DNA of 64,000 nt from Psychrobacillus sp. FSL K6-4046 (GCF_038624605.1 NZ_CP152020.1:124001-188000), one strand, 5' to 3'. Shown: positions 44,414-54,195, numbered from the stretch's first letter. Made by a program: numbers and translations. Notes: generated by a model not told the origin, from the letters alone.

Positions 44414-44860
44414 TTAAAGTAACGGAGTACAGCATACAGTGGATTTAGCCATTGCCTGATTCAATAATTGAATGGAGCGTATGACAGTTTCTTTTTCAAA
44501 CTCATTCATATGTGAAAATACTTCCTCTAAATAATCATTCATCGATTGATCGATTGTGGTAGCGACAAATTTTCCTTGAGTGGTTAAAGAAAGCAGGTAA
44601 ACTCTTTTGTCTTTAGGTGATGGACATTTCTTTACTAATTCCATTTTAATTAATGTTTGAATCTGTCGACTAAAGGTAGTGATATCCACTGCAAGAATAT
44701 CTGCAATTTGTTGCATAGAACGATCGGGGTGTTTATCAATTTCGTATAAAATGTGGCTTTGAATAGTTGAAATATCAACAGAACCTACTGAACAACAATT
44801 TTTGTTTAATAGTCCAAAGCGACGCGTAAGTATTTGAAATAGCTCCCGTTTGTTATCCAT
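44414..44860 (-). CDS. MarR family regulator with two vicinal cysteine pairs
   Basis: 148-aa winged-helix regulator: RSMQQIADILAVDITTFSRQIQTL recognition region, then KKCPSPKDKRVYLLSLT wing. ATG at 44860 with AGAGGTG six bases upstream replaces the GTG at 44869. C22-C23 lie in the N-terminal dimer helix and C143-C144 near the end, in NKNCCSVG and STVCCTPLL. In a dimer these can be close, which suits sensing As(III) or an organoarsenical. It sits downstream of arsC and upstream of the flavoprotein, and a shared site lies before both genes. Confidence 0.82.
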   Translation of the reverse strand: MDNKRELFQILTRRFGLLNKNCCSVGSVDISTIQSHILYEIDKHPDRSMQQIADILAVDITTFSRQIQTLIKMELVKKCPSPKDKRVYLLSLTTQGKFVATTIDQSMNDYLEEVFSHMNEFEKETVIRSIQLLNQAMAKSTVCCTPLL

Positions 44861-44890
44861 GTAGTTCACCTCTATTAAAGTATATGGTCA

Positions 44891-44909
44891 TTACTTGTAA
44901 AGTGCAACT
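44891..44909 (-). promoter_or_regulatory. MarR-type operator before MarR gene
   Basis: On the minus strand AGTTGCACTTTACAAGTAA, about 30 bp before the start codon; matches 44363-44381 at 16 of 19 positions, consistent with autoregulation. Confidence 0.6.
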
Positions 44910-44915
44910 AATTAA

Positions 44916-44944
44916 TAAAAATTTCGAGCGTAAGTGCTCGAAAT
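44916..44944 (-). terminator. Terminator of arsRBC
   Basis: ATTTCGAGC (44921-44929) pairs with GCTCGAAAT (44936-44944); on the minus strand an ATTTTTATT tract follows. Separates arsC from the MarR gene. Confidence 0.75.
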
Positions 44945-44949
44945 CATAC

Positions 44950-45369
44950 TTATTCACCCGTTTTCGCGAAGTGCCTGATTCTTTCTCCAATCTCATCGCG
45001 AACTCGTTGGAAGACGCTCCATTTTTCTTCTTCAGATCCTTTTGCTTTAGCAGGGTCATCAAATCCCCAATGTACTCTTTTCACATGGGGTGGTGTTACT
45101 GGACATTTGTCGGCAGCATCGCCACATAGAGTAACGACTAATTCGGCGTGATGGAGTGTGTCCATGTCAATAAGATCTGAGGTTTGATTGGAAATATTGA
45201 TATCTACCTCATTCATGGCCTTTATAGCATTAGGATTAAGGCCGTGTGCTTCAATTCCAGCACTTTTTACAATCCATTCGTCACTTAAATATTGTTTTGC
45301 CCAACCCTCTGCCATTTGACTTCTGCATGAGTTACCGGTGCATAAAAAGTATATGATTTTGTTGGTCAT
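44950..45369 (-). CDS. arsC: Arsenate reductase, thioredoxin-coupled type
   Basis: Reduces arsenate to arsenite. Low-molecular-weight phosphatase fold with P-loop CTGNSCRS (Cys10) and the redox pair Cys82 and Cys89 in [10 protein letters not shown], the thioredoxin-linked triad known from S. aureus and B. subtilis. 139 aa as expected. Third gene of arsR-arsB-arsC, followed by a terminator. Confidence 0.96.
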   Translation of the reverse strand: MTNKIIYFLCTGNSCRSQMAEGWAKQYLSDEWIVKSAGIEAHGLNPNAIKAMNEVDINISNQTSDLIDMDTLHHAELVVTLCGDAADKCPVTPPHVKRVHWGFDDPAKAKGSEEEKWSVFQRVRDEIGERIRHFAKTGE

Positions 45370-45388
45370 TGTAGTTTTGCTCCTTTAG

Positions 45389-46699
45389 TTAATAGGCTAG
45401 TAAGGAAAGATATAAGCCCAATAGTGTGATGAATAAAATAGGGACTGTTAACAGGAGACCTGTTTTAAAATAGATTCCCCAAGATATTTTAACGCCTTTT
45501 TGAGAAAGGACATGCAACCATACAAGTGTTGCAAGAGACCCGATAGGTGTAATTTTTGGTCCCAAATCAGAGCCAATAATATTGGCATAAATAAGTGCCT
45601 CTCGGATTGTACCAGTAGTATTCGTCTCGGCGATTGCAAGTGCATCAATCATTACCGTTGGCATATTGTTCATAATGGATGATAGAAACGCAGCGATGAA
45701 CCCCATAGACATGGTTGCAGTAAATAAGCCATATCCAGCAGCAGTCTCAATAACCCCCGCCAAGGCATGAGTCAATCCTGCATTTCCTAGTCCGTAAACA
45801 ACTACATACATACCAATAGAAAAGAAGACAATATTCCATGGTGCACCTTTAATTACCGTGCGAGTATCGACAACGGAACTCTTTCTTGCCATAACGATAA
45901 AAAATATGGCAACCACGCCAGCTACAAATGACACAGGTAACCCTATAAACTCACTTGTGAAATAGCCGACTAATAGAATAGCAAGCACATACCAGGACAA
46001 GCGGAACATAGACGTATCTTTTATAGCCTCCTTAGGCTGTTTAAGCATGGTTAAGTCGTACGTTCTCGGGATACTTTTTCTAAAGTAAACCAGCAAAACT
46101 GTAATAGTGGCAATTAAAGAAAATATATTTGGCAAAATCATTCGAGATGCATATTCTATAAATCCAATGCCAAAGAAATCAGCAGAAACGATATTTACTA
46201 GATTACTGACGACAAAGGGTAAAGAAGTCGTATCGGCTATAAAACCACTAGCCATAATAAAAGGAAAAATCATTTTCTCTGTAAAATTTAAGTTGCGAAC
46301 CATTGCCAATACGATAGGGGTAAGGATCAAAGCAGCTCCATCATTAGCAAAGAACGCCGCAACTACCGCCCCTAGCAGACTGACATAGACAAACATTTTA
46401 ATACCATTGCTTTTTGCTACTCTAGCCATATGAAGGGCAGCCCATTCAAATAGACCAATTTCATCTAAAATTAATGAAATTAGAATGATTGCTATAAAAG
46501 ATAGGGTAGCATTCCAGGTGATGTCTATTACTGTTAGGACATCATTAAATCCGACAACGCCAACTAACAACGCGACAACGGCTCCTGCGCAGGCAGACCA
46601 GCCGATATTCAAGCCTCTAGGCTGCCAAATGACAAAAATCAAAGTAACGATAAAAATAGTTGCTGCTAAAATAAGTGGTGACAATATAGAAACCTCCAA
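45389..46699 (-). CDS. arsB: Arsenite efflux transporter ArsB
   Basis: Exports As(III)/Sb(III). 436 aa with about 12 helices; [20 protein letters not shown] and [20 protein letters not shown] are ArsB/IT-superfamily sequences. It is not of the ACR3 type. Starts four bases after arsR ends and is followed by arsC after 19 bp. Confidence 0.94.
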   Translation of the reverse strand: MEVSILSPLILAATIFIVTLIFVIWQPRGLNIGWSACAGAVVALLVGVVGFNDVLTVIDITWNATLSFIAIILISLILDEIGLFEWAALHMARVAKSNGIKMFVYVSLLGAVVAAFFANDGAALILTPIVLAMVRNLNFTEKMIFPFIMASGFIADTTSLPFVVSNLVNIVSADFFGIGFIEYASRMILPNIFSLIATITVLLVYFRKSIPRTYDLTMLKQPKEAIKDTSMFRLSWYVLAILLVGYFTSEFIGLPVSFVAGVVAIFFIVMARKSSVVDTRTVIKGAPWNIVFFSIGMYVVVYGLGNAGLTHALAGVIETAAGYGLFTATMSMGFIAAFLSSIMNNMPTVMIDALAIAETNTTGTIREALIYANIIGSDLGPKITPIGSLATLVWLHVLSQKGVKISWGIYFKTGLLLTVPILFITLLGLYLSLLAY

Positions 46700-46702
46700 T
46701 AA

Positions 46703-47038
46703 TTACTTACATGAAATGCGTCTTCCTTGTTCCTCTAGCTGTTCCAGGTAAAAGTCTTGGTTTGGCAAATGTTCGAGCAAGCCTTGTACGAGTGAAAAGA
46801 GCTCCTGATTTCTATTTAGCGAATAAATAATCCATTGGCCTCTTCTAGACTCTTGAACTAAGCCTGCATCCTTTAGCTTTTTTAAATGCTGACTAATTGC
46901 AGGCTGACTCGTCTTGAAAATCTCCACAAATTCACAAACACAATAATCATGCGATTCAAGCATCTTAAGCATTGTAAGTCTGGTTTTATCACCGAGTAGC
47001 TTGAAAAGATTCGCAGCACGTTCGATTTCTTGTTCCAA
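46703..47038 (-). CDS. arsR: Arsenical-resistance repressor ArsR
   Basis: 111-aa ArsR/SmtB repressor released by As(III). C33 and C35 in YCVCEF form the metal site in the DNA-binding helix region; TSQPAISQHLKKLKDAGLV is the recognition helix. First gene of the operon; an upstream 8-6-8 palindrome at 47054-47075 is the likely operator. Confidence 0.95.
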   Translation of the reverse strand: MEQEIERAANLFKLLGDKTRLTMLKMLESHDYCVCEFVEIFKTSQPAISQHLKKLKDAGLVQESRRGQWIIYSLNRNQELFSLVQGLLEHLPNQDFYLEQLEEQGRRISCK

Positions 47039-47053
47039 GAGTAATCCATCCTT

Positions 47054-47075
47054 TATATAAGTGTTTGCTTATATA
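47054..47075. promoter_or_regulatory. ArsR operator
   Basis: TATATAAG (47054-47061) and CTTATATA (47068-47075) are perfect complements, 16 bp before arsR; an additional GCTTATAT follows at 47083-47090. Confidence 0.8.
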
Positions 47076-47176
47076 ATACTTTGCTTATATGCTCGAGTGC
47101 AACTAAATTTTACAGTAGGAGAAGAGGTGGACTATAATAAAATATATGGAACGTAAAGTAGAAGGGAAGTATTTAA

Positions 47177-47602
47177 ATGTTAAAAACAGCAGTATTTGAA
47201 CAATTGAAGCAAGCGATGCGTGATAAAGATGTGTTATCAAAAGGTGTATTGACTCTTTTAAAAGCAGCTTTAGATAAAGCTGAAAAAGAAAAAGGTGCTA
47301 CTCTAACGCAAGAAGAGGAAGTAGCAGTGGTAAATCGTGAAGTAAAACAAACGAACCAAGCATTAGATGGAGCCAAAGATGCGGGGCGTGAGGATTTAAT
47401 TGAGAAAGAGGAAGCGAAGCTAGAATTATTAAAGAGCTTCTTGCCTAAACAATTAAGTGAAGAAGAAATTGCTGCGGCTCTTACAGAAGCAGGGGTTACT
47501 AAGGGAATGAACATGGGTGACGCTATGAAAATTGCTAAACCTTTGCTTTCAGGAAAAGCAGATGGAGCAACAATGTCTAAAGTAGTTAAAAGCTTAATCT
47601 AA
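47177..47602 (+). CDS. yqeY: YqeY / GatB-Yqey domain protein
   Basis: 141-aa protein of the YqeY family, the domain found at the end of GatB, which contacts tRNA. LKQAMRDKDVLSKGVLTLLK, LELLKSFLPKQLSEEEI and the GMNMGDAMKIAKPLLSGKAD end match. Presumed tRNA or translation link; not experimentally fixed. Single gene closed by a bidirectional hairpin. Confidence 0.92.
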   Translation: MLKTAVFEQLKQAMRDKDVLSKGVLTLLKAALDKAEKEKGATLTQEEEVAVVNREVKQTNQALDGAKDAGREDLIEKEEAKLELLKSFLPKQLSEEEIAAALTEAGVTKGMNMGDAMKIAKPLLSGKADGATMSKVVKSLI

Positions 47603-47641
47603 AAAAAGGAGGGGCGTGACTCAAAAAGTCATGCCCCTCCT
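47601..47641. terminator. Hairpin terminator between convergent yqeY and methyltransferase genes
   Basis: 15-bp stem 47607-47621 with 47627-47641 (AGGAGGGGCGTGACT). The A-run 47601-47607 makes it a proper terminator for the minus strand; the plus-strand side lacks a clear T-run. Confidence 0.82.
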
Positions 47642-47681
47642 CGTTATATTTAAACCATTTATGAATTAGGCTCCGGCAGAA

Positions 47682-47792
47682 AACCTTGCAGAAACGAGCG
47701 AGAACCTTGCACAGATCGACTGAAACCTTGCACAAATCAGCTTAAACCTTGCGGAAACCATCAAGAACCTTGCAGTAACCAAAAACCTGCCC
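47682..47792. repeat. Intergenic array, AACCTTGC cores with 21-bp period
   Basis: Cores start at 47682, 47703, 47724, 47745 and 47766, each exactly 21 bp apart, with a degenerate sixth (AACCTGC) near 47784. Between them are variable stretches with GAAA or CAAA. Lies in the 3' region of the minus-strand methyltransferase gene, before its terminator. The core differs from the array at 14508-14707 but the period is the same. Confidence 0.88.
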
Positions 47793-47847
47793 TTTCTCTT
47801 ACCCCATTAGCATATCGAGCCTAGCCTAAGTAGTGCTTACGCTTTTA

Positions 47848-49041
47848 TTATTTTGCCCGTATGAAAAGTACTTTTAAATAGTTACCTTCTTTGAAGAGTG
47901 GGGAAGTACGGAAATCACTTGGTAACGAGAATTCATCTTCAATGACATACTTTCGATTGCTTTCGTTAAATGCCTTTTCCACAAAGGTCTTAAATTTCTT
48001 CATGCCAAAGGTTGCATTGTTTGTGGAGGCAACAATTACCCCATTTTTTTCTGTTATCGTAATGGCATCCATTAACAATTTCGTATAATCCTTAGCGGAA
48101 CTGAACGTATACTTCTTCGAGCGTGCAAAGCTAGGGGGATCTATAATAACCATGTCAAAAGATAATTCTTTACGCTTTGCATATTTGAAGTAATCGAAGA
48201 CATCCATCACGATAATATCCTGGTCTTCAACATTAATCCCGTTTATTTCAAATTGCTCTGTCGTTTTACTTAAACTACGTTTTGCTAAATCGACACTTGT
48301 TGTCTTTTTTGCACCGCCAGCTGCAGCAAATACAGAAAAAGCACCAGTATAGGAGAATGTATTGAGAACCGTTTTTCCTTTTGCATACTCATCGCGTATT
48401 TTTTTTCGAACCTCTCGCTGATCTAGGAAGACTCCAACCATCGCTCCATCGTTTAAGTAGATAGCAAAGTTTTCTCCATTTTCTTTTACTAAAAGAGGGA
48501 ACTCCCCGCGTTCGCCTTTTACGAAATCATCGTCTTCTAAATACTGGCCCTTCGTATCGAAACGTTTTTTTTCATAAATTCCTTTATAAGAAGGAACAGT
48601 AGATTCTAAAGCTTTTAAGATTTGCTCCTTAAATGCATAAATCCCTTCACTGTACCAGCTGAGCAGATAAAATTCATCAAAATAATCAATCGTCAAACCG
48701 CCGATTCCGTCACCCTCTCCATTGAAGACACGGAAGGCGGTTGTATCATCGTTTTCATAGTAATCTTTTCGGTGCTTTAATGCATTGGTAATTTTATTTT
48801 GAAAGAAACCAGTATCAATTGTCTCTGCTTCATTTTTAGTAAGCAGCCAGCCAATTCCCTTATTTTGCTTCCCGACATAGCCTTTGCCTATAAACTTTCC
48901 TCCAGGATTTCTGAGCTTTAGAATTGTCCCATCTACCAACGAGTCCGTCTCGTGAAAGCCATCCTTCAGTAAAACAGGAACCCCCTTCTGTAAATCTTGT
49001 GCTAGAGAGTCTTTTACTTTAATATCTATTTCTTTTTGCAT
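47848..49041 (-). CDS. Class I SAM-dependent rRNA methyltransferase (RlmI/YwbD-like)
   Basis: Probable 23S rRNA m5C methyltransferase. An N-terminal PUA domain (about 1-75, DGTILKLRNPGGKFIGKGYVG) is followed by an EEHEY-like linker and a Rossmann methyltransferase with NTFSYTGAFSVFAAAGGA and catalytic DPPSFARSK. About 397 aa. ATG at 49041 gives a better distance to AGAAGG than the ATG at 49050, but either is possible. The exact nucleotide modified is inferred from the RlmI family. Confidence 0.9.
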   Translation of the reverse strand: MQKEIDIKVKDSLAQDLQKGVPVLLKDGFHETDSLVDGTILKLRNPGGKFIGKGYVGKQNKGIGWLLTKNEAETIDTGFFQNKITNALKHRKDYYENDDTTAFRVFNGEGDGIGGLTIDYFDEFYLLSWYSEGIYAFKEQILKALESTVPSYKGIYEKKRFDTKGQYLEDDDFVKGERGEFPLLVKENGENFAIYLNDGAMVGVFLDQREVRKKIRDEYAKGKTVLNTFSYTGAFSVFAAAGGAKKTTSVDLAKRSLSKTTEQFEINGINVEDQDIIVMDVFDYFKYAKRKELSFDMVIIDPPSFARSKKYTFSSAKDYTKLLMDAITITEKNGVIVASTNNATFGMKKFKTFVEKAFNESNRKYVIEDEFSLPSDFRTSPLFKEGNYLKVLFIRAK

Positions 49042-49293
49042 ACATTTCATCCTTCTAGTTATGTTTTCTCTATTATCACATAACCAGCTATATTTAAAAA
49101 GGAACGAGGTTCCAGTTAATTCAGTAGCTTATAAATGACTTATATTACCTACAAGCACAAAATAGAGACTAATGGTTTTCCATACTTATAATGTAAAGTA
49201 GCTTCTAAATTAACTCGACGTTACACCCTCTTCGTCACATTCTTCCTATGAATTATGATATACTATTCTATATGTCGCGAAAGGAAGTTTGTT

Positions 49294-49533
49294 TTGAAAA
49301 AATCAAAAGTTATCATACCAATCATGGTAATTGTGGTCGTGTTGGCAGCCATTCTTTTATCTCAAGAAGAATATAATGAAGTCACTATTATAAATAAGAT
49401 TCTTATCGCACTTGGTGCAGCTATTGTGTCCTCTTCCATAGGTTATATCCTCTTAAAACCAGACATCGACAAGGTAGATCCAAAACCATCAGCTAATCAT
49501 ACAGAGAATAAAAAGAAGGGAAGCGGAAAATAA
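49294..49533 (+). CDS. Small two-helix membrane protein
   Basis: 79 aa. TTG at 49294 is chosen as it follows AAAGGAAG; the longer frame from 49255 lacks a site. Two hydrophobic helices (VIIPIMVIVVVLAAILL and ILIALGAAIVSSSIGYILL) and a Lys-rich C-terminus. It precedes recQ by 40 bp and may be co-transcribed. Unknown function. Confidence 0.6.
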   Translation: MKKSKVIIPIMVIVVVLAAILLSQEEYNEVTIINKILIALGAAIVSSSIGYILLKPDIDKVDPKPSANHTENKKKGSGK

Positions 49534-49573
49534 TCTGTTTCCCTTTTTACTTCACTAGATAGGAGCGACTAGC

Positions 49574-51340
49574 ATGCTAGAAAATGCAACACAGTTACTA
49601 CAGGAATATTATGGCTATGACTCTTTCAGAGAAGGGCAAGAGAAAGTAATCAATTATGTAATGAATGGCAAATCGAGCCTGTGTGTTATGCCTACTGGAG
49701 GTGGTAAATCTCTTTGCTATCAAATTCCCTCTCTATTATTAGATGGGACGACTATAGTAATTTCACCATTGATTTCCTTGATGAAGGATCAGGTGGATAC
49801 CTTATTGCAGGCAGGTATACCCGCAACATTCATAAATAGTACATTATCTTCTGAAGAAGTACGAGAAACGATGGAAGAGGTTCTAAATGGCCAATATCGA
49901 ATGCTTTATATAGCTCCAGAGCGTTTGGAATCACAAGCCTTTTTGAACCAATTAAAAAAAGTGAAGGTACCGTTAATTGCAGTCGATGAGGCACACTGTA
50001 TCTCTCAGTGGGGTCATGATTTTCGTCCCAGCTACCGTGCGATTCATCGATTAAAGGATGTATTCACGGAACAGCCTGTTGTTCTTGCATTAACAGCAAC
50101 AGCGACACCAGCTGTACGAGACGATATTTGTCGTTTATTACAAATTCGAGATGAAAATACGGTTATAACTGGATTTGCTCGCTCAAATCTATCGTTCTCT
50201 GTTGTGCTCGGCCAAGATAAGAATAAATTCTTAAAAGAATTTATTAAAAAGAATGCACAGGAAGTCGGCATTATATATGCAGCAACGAGAAAAACAGTAG
50301 ATTTGTTATATGATTTATTAAACAAGGCAGGAGTCAAAGCGGCTAAATACCATGCCGGATTACCTGAGGCCTTTAGAAACAAGGAGCAGGAGCGGTTTCT
50401 TACAGATGAGGCACAGGTGATGGTTGCTACAAATGCCTTCGGAATGGGAATTGATAAATCGAATGTCCGATATGTCATTCACTATCAGCTTCCTAAAAAC
50501 ATGGAAAGTTATTATCAAGAGGCTGGAAGAGCTGGCCGAGATGGACTACCGAGTGAATGTGTGGTTCTCTATGCATCGCAGGATGTACAAACACAGCGAT
50601 TCTTAATCGATCAGGCATTAGACCGAGATAGAATTCCTCAAGAATTAGAAAAACTACAAGGGATGGTAGATTATTGCCATACAGAAAACTGCTTACAGCA
50701 ATATATTGTGCAATATTTTGGAGAGCCCAATGGAGATATTTGTGGTCAATGTGGAAATTGTACAGATTCTAGAGAAATGCAGGACGTTACAAAGGAAGTA
50801 CAAATGGTTTTGTCTTGCGTGGTTAGAATGGGACAAAGATTTGGTAAGACGATTACCGCTCAGGTGCTAACAGGTTCAGAAAACAAAAAGGTAATAGAGT
50901 TTGGATTTCAAAAACTATCTACTTATGGGATATTAAAGGCTCAATCCTTAAAAGAAGTGTTAGGGCTTATGGAGTTTATGATTGCAGAAGGATTACTTCT
51001 AGTGAACCAGGGAAGTATGCCGACGATTTATATTTCGGATGCAGGAAAAGAAGTATTGTTAGGGAAGAGAAAGATCATGCGTAAGGGAGTAGCAGTCACA
51101 AAGCAGATTGCTAAGAATGACCCGTTATTTGAAGGGTTAAGAGTGCTTCGGAAAAAAATTGCGGACGAAGCTGGTGTTCCACCGTTTGTTATATTTTCTG
51201 ATAAAACATTACAAGACATGTGCGTAAAGCGTCCGCAAACCGAAGATGAGTTACTAGATGTACATGGAGTTGGTGCTAATAAGCGTGACAAATATGGTCA
51301 AGCTTTTCTAGAAGAAATACTCCGTTATATCACCGTATAG
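49574..51340 (+). CDS. recQ: ATP-dependent DNA helicase RecQ
   Basis: 3'-5' helicase acting at forks and in recombination repair. GGGKSLCYQIPS (Walker A), DEAHCISQWGHDFRP (DEAH and RecQ loop), QEAGRAGRDG (motif VI), a zinc cluster CHTENC...CGQCGNC, then a winged helix and a C-terminal HRDC domain (about 510-585). 588 aa is the full RecQ length; B. subtilis also has a shorter RecS, so this is the long form. Its 3' end overlaps the convergent DUF2187 gene by 16 bp. Confidence 0.95.
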   Translation: MLENATQLLQEYYGYDSFREGQEKVINYVMNGKSSLCVMPTGGGKSLCYQIPSLLLDGTTIVISPLISLMKDQVDTLLQAGIPATFINSTLSSEEVRETMEEVLNGQYRMLYIAPERLESQAFLNQLKKVKVPLIAVDEAHCISQWGHDFRPSYRAIHRLKDVFTEQPVVLALTATATPAVRDDICRLLQIRDENTVITGFARSNLSFSVVLGQDKNKFLKEFIKKNAQEVGIIYAATRKTVDLLYDLLNKAGVKAAKYHAGLPEAFRNKEQERFLTDEAQVMVATNAFGMGIDKSNVRYVIHYQLPKNMESYYQEAGRAGRDGLPSECVVLYASQDVQTQRFLIDQALDRDRIPQELEKLQGMVDYCHTENCLQQYIVQYFGEPNGDICGQCGNCTDSREMQDVTKEVQMVLSCVVRMGQRFGKTITAQVLTGSENKKVIEFGFQKLSTYGILKAQSLKEVLGLMEFMIAEGLLLVNQGSMPTIYISDAGKEVLLGKRKIMRKGVAVTKQIAKNDPLFEGLRVLRKKIADEAGVPPFVIFSDKTLQDMCVKRPQTEDELLDVHGVGANKRDKYGQAFLEEILRYITV

Positions 51341-51546
51341 TTTTTATGTGATACTACTGTAAGATTCGAAGGAACATTAATTTTCTTCGCATCCTCCATA
51401 GATATTTCGACAATAACAGATTGCTCTAGGATTTTAAAAATAGTACCTTGTACTTCAACATCATTGCGTGTAAAAGAGATCTTCTCATCAATTTTCCGTG
51501 CTGCCACGAAAGGTGAAACATCCTTAGGTTGTCGTTGGAAACTCAT
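51325..51546 (-). CDS. ykvS: YkvS family protein (DUF2187)
   Basis: 73-aa protein: KISFTRNDVEVQGTIFKILEQSVIVEISM and NLTVVSHKNYTVI form a small SH3/KOW-like barrel, the YkvS/DUF2187 family of Bacilli. The stop codon lies within the end of recQ on the opposite strand. No known function. Confidence 0.85.
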   Translation of the reverse strand: MSFQRQPKDVSPFVAARKIDEKISFTRNDVEVQGTIFKILEQSVIVEISMEDAKKINVPSNLTVVSHKNYTVI

Positions 51547-51794
51547 GTATCTGCCTCTTTTCTAATATATTCACTCACAGAGCGATATAGTAATTATACC
51601 ACAAAATTGGGTTGAAAATTGTAGTTTAAGATTATTAAAAAGAGATTCCCTACGAATATTGTCGAATTGTAGTTTGGCCAATGACACTAGCACATTTTAT
51701 GTTTGAGATGACCCCATTTGCACATGATAGAAGTAAGGCAAGAAAAAGAACGCGGAAGATAAATTAGGCTTTAACTAAGAGGAGATTATGCAGA

Positions 51795-53231
51795 ATGCAT
51801 TTTAACGAATTTAAATTAGATGATAAAATATTGCAAGCAATTGAACAACTAGGTTACACAGAGCCAACAGAAGTCCAACAAAAGGTTATCCCAGTAGCCT
51901 TATCAAAGAAAGACATTCTGGTGAAATCGAAAACAGGTAGTGGGAAGACTGCCGCATTTGCCACTCCTTTATGTGAGCTAGTAGATTGGGAAGAAAATAA
52001 GCCACAAGCTTTAGTTTTAACCCCAACAAGAGAGCTTGCAGTGCAGGTTCAGGAAGACATCACAAATATCGGTCGCTATAAACGAATTAAAGGATTAGCG
52101 TTGTATGGAAAATCTCCATTTGCAAAGCAAAAGCTGGCATTAAAGCAAAAAACACATATTGTAGTTGGAACTCCAGGTCGTGTGTTAGATCATATAGAAA
52201 AAGGAACATTGGACGTATCCAAAATAGAATACTTAGTAATTGATGAAGCAGATGAAATGTTAAACATGGGTTTTCTTGAACAAGTAGAATCTATTATAAA
52301 ACTGCTTCCTAAAAAACGTACGACTATGCTATTCTCTGCAACCTTGTCACAGGAGATAAAAACGTTAAGCGGCAGATATATGAATGATGCGGTATCAATA
52401 GAAATAGACGCAGCTGAAGAAGATGCGCCTAAAATTGAGCATTTAAAATATATAGTGAAAGATGACCAGAAGCTAGCCTTCATAGAAAAGCTGACGATTA
52501 CAGAAAATCCGGATAGCTGTATTGTATTTTGCCGGACAAAAGAGCGTGTAGATCAATTAGTAGACGCATTAGACAATAAAGGCTATACGGCAGATAAGAT
52601 TCACGGTGGTATGATGCAGGAAGATCGCTTTGAGGTAATGGATGATTTCAGAAAAGGAGAATTCCGTTATTTGATCGCTACGGATGTCGCAGCACGTGGT
52701 ATTGATATTGAAGATATTACGCACGTAATCCATTATGATGTGCCGTTAGAGCAAGAAAGCTATGTACATCGTACAGGTAGAACAGGAAGAGCTGGCAGAA
52801 GCGGAAAGTCGATTATGCTTGCGACTCCTCATGAAGACAAATTTGTAAAAGAGATTGAAGCATTTATTGGCTTTGAAATTCCAACTGGACGTGAAATTAC
52901 GGCAGAAATGGTTGCTCAAAACAGAGCAGCGTTTGATCTTAAGATGCAGGAGCAGCCAGAAGCTAAGAAATCAAAAGGCGAGCAGCTGAATGTTAATATT
53001 ACTAAGCTATATTTCAATGGTGGTAAGAAAAAGAAAATCAGAGCGGTAGACTTCGTAGGGACAATTGCCAAAATCGAGGGAGTTTCTGCTGACGATATAG
53101 GTATTATTACTATTCAAGATAACGTTTCATACGTTGAAATTCTAAATGGTAAAGGACCTCTAGTATTGAAAAAAATGAGAAACACAACGATTAAGGGTAA
53201 GCTTTTAAAAGTCCATATTGCTCATAAATAA
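51795..53231 (+). CDS. dbpA: ATP-dependent RNA helicase DbpA (YxiN)
   Basis: DEAD-box helicase specific for hairpin 92 of 23S rRNA, acting in large-subunit assembly. [25 protein letters not shown], and [11 protein letters not shown] helicase motifs; residues about 400-478 are an RRM-like C-terminal domain ([20 protein letters not shown]) that gives rRNA specificity. 478 aa as in YxiN. Long untranslated leader of about 200 bp upstream; cold-inducible regulation is possible but not shown. Confidence 0.93.
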   Translation: MHFNEFKLDDKILQAIEQLGYTEPTEVQQKVIPVALSKKDILVKSKTGSGKTAAFATPLCELVDWEENKPQALVLTPTRELAVQVQEDITNIGRYKRIKGLALYGKSPFAKQKLALKQKTHIVVGTPGRVLDHIEKGTLDVSKIEYLVIDEADEMLNMGFLEQVESIIKLLPKKRTTMLFSATLSQEIKTLSGRYMNDAVSIEIDAAEEDAPKIEHLKYIVKDDQKLAFIEKLTITENPDSCIVFCRTKERVDQLVDALDNKGYTADKIHGGMMQEDRFEVMDDFRKGEFRYLIATDVAARGIDIEDITHVIHYDVPLEQESYVHRTGRTGRAGRSGKSIMLATPHEDKFVKEIEAFIGFEIPTGREITAEMVAQNRAAFDLKMQEQPEAKKSKGEQLNVNITKLYFNGGKKKKIRAVDFVGTIAKIEGVSADDIGIITIQDNVSYVEILNGKGPLVLKKMRNTTIKGKLLKVHIAHK

Positions 53232-53251
53232 GATATTTAATAGAAGAAAAA

Positions 53252-53285
53252 AACACCTCTAAAGAGTGATCTAGAGGTGTTTTTT
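53252..53285 (+). terminator. Terminator of dbpA
   Basis: AACACCTCTA (53252-53261) pairs with TAGAGGTGTT (53272-53281); T-run to 53285. Confidence 0.9.
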
Positions 53286-53396
53286 CGTCTATTTTAAAGA
53301 TAAATGTTGATTAAAGATGTACAAAAAATAAGCTGGGAAATGTCCAAACTCATTTTTATGTACTTTTTTTACTAAAGCTCTCGTGTGTTAAATAAG

Positions 53397-53894
53397 TTAC
53401 TGGATATTTAAGTAGAGAAAATAACTAGCTTTTCCTTCCTCCCAGTGCCCTGTGACTCTGAATATAAATTTACCTTTAAGTTGTGAAAGGTCTAATTCAT
53501 CAAAGGTCCCTGTGACATTACTTTCCGATTCCCATATTATGACCTGATAATCAGTTGGAGCTTTTTCAAATTTTAGTACAACCTCTGAATTTGAGCTTAC
53601 AGTTGTTAACTTATCAATATTTTCTAAGCTAGGCGGTGGAATAGATTCTGTCTCAATGGTAGCCATTGAATCTTCATATTCATCGTAATAACTCCAACTG
53701 TAGCCGATTAAAAATGGACGGATGGTCTCTTCTCCTATTGATATAGATAAGCCTGGTGGAAGTTTAGATGTATTTTTATTTTCCGTCGGTATTTCGTCAT
53801 TATTAACGTTGACGATCCTTTCTTCCTTACTCGAACATCCCATAATTATTGTAAGTGTTATAAGCAAAGAAATAACTATCTTAATTTTTATCAC
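53397..53894 (-). CDS. Hypothetical lipoprotein
   Basis: 165-aa lipoprotein with lipobox IMGC (Cys20), Asn/Glu linker, and a domain with SIGEETIRPFLIGYSWSYYD and GTFDELDLSQLKGKFIFRVTGHW. Proteins of this shape occur widely in Bacillus without a named function. The GTG start sits almost on the GAGG site, so the true start is uncertain. Confidence 0.68.
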   Translation of the reverse strand: MIKIKIVISLLITLTIIMGCSSKEERIVNVNNDEIPTENKNTSKLPPGLSISIGEETIRPFLIGYSWSYYDEYEDSMATIETESIPPPSLENIDKLTTVSSNSEVVLKFEKAPTDYQVIIWESESNVTGTFDELDLSQLKGKFIFRVTGHWEEGKASYFLYLNIQ

Positions 53895-54015
53895 ACCTCA
53901 TTTCTTTTTATAAGTGAGTCAAATTCCTAATCTTAACTATTAAACACCTGTAAAAATCTTAAGGATGAAATTGATTAAATATTAGAATGGTCTATAGCTA
54001 TTATGTAGAGAGAAA

Positions 54016-54195
54016 TCAATTTTTATTTAGCTCATCTAACTTTTTCAATACGGTATCTAACTTTTGGTTAATTAGCTGTTTTTCTTTAGTTGAATTTCTC
54101 AAACCTTTAATAGCGATAAAAATAATAGCAATAACTAGAACAATAAAAATCAAAAATATTAAAGTCGCTATAACATCATCCAGATTCAAAGTCAT
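54016..54195 (-). CDS. Small membrane protein, DUF4083-like (59 aa)
   Basis: Minus-strand frame with ATG at 54195 behind GGGGG: a short N-terminus (MTLNLDDVIATL), one membrane helix, then KGLRNSTKEKQLINQKLD and a helical charged tail ending LDELNKN. Helix plus NQKLDxVxxxLxxL tail is typical of the DUF4083-type small proteins of Bacilli. It is followed on the plus strand by no overlapping real gene. Confidence 0.68.
   Translation of the reverse strand: MTLNLDDVIATLIFLIFIVLVIAIIFIAIKGLRNSTKEKQLINQKLDTVLKKLDELNKN

Noticed and set aside
44395-44418. Terminator between MarR and flavoprotein genes
   Set aside because: TTAAGCAAG/CTTGCTTAA forms a hairpin at the MarR stop codon, but no U-run follows on the minus strand, so read-through into the flavoprotein gene is possible.
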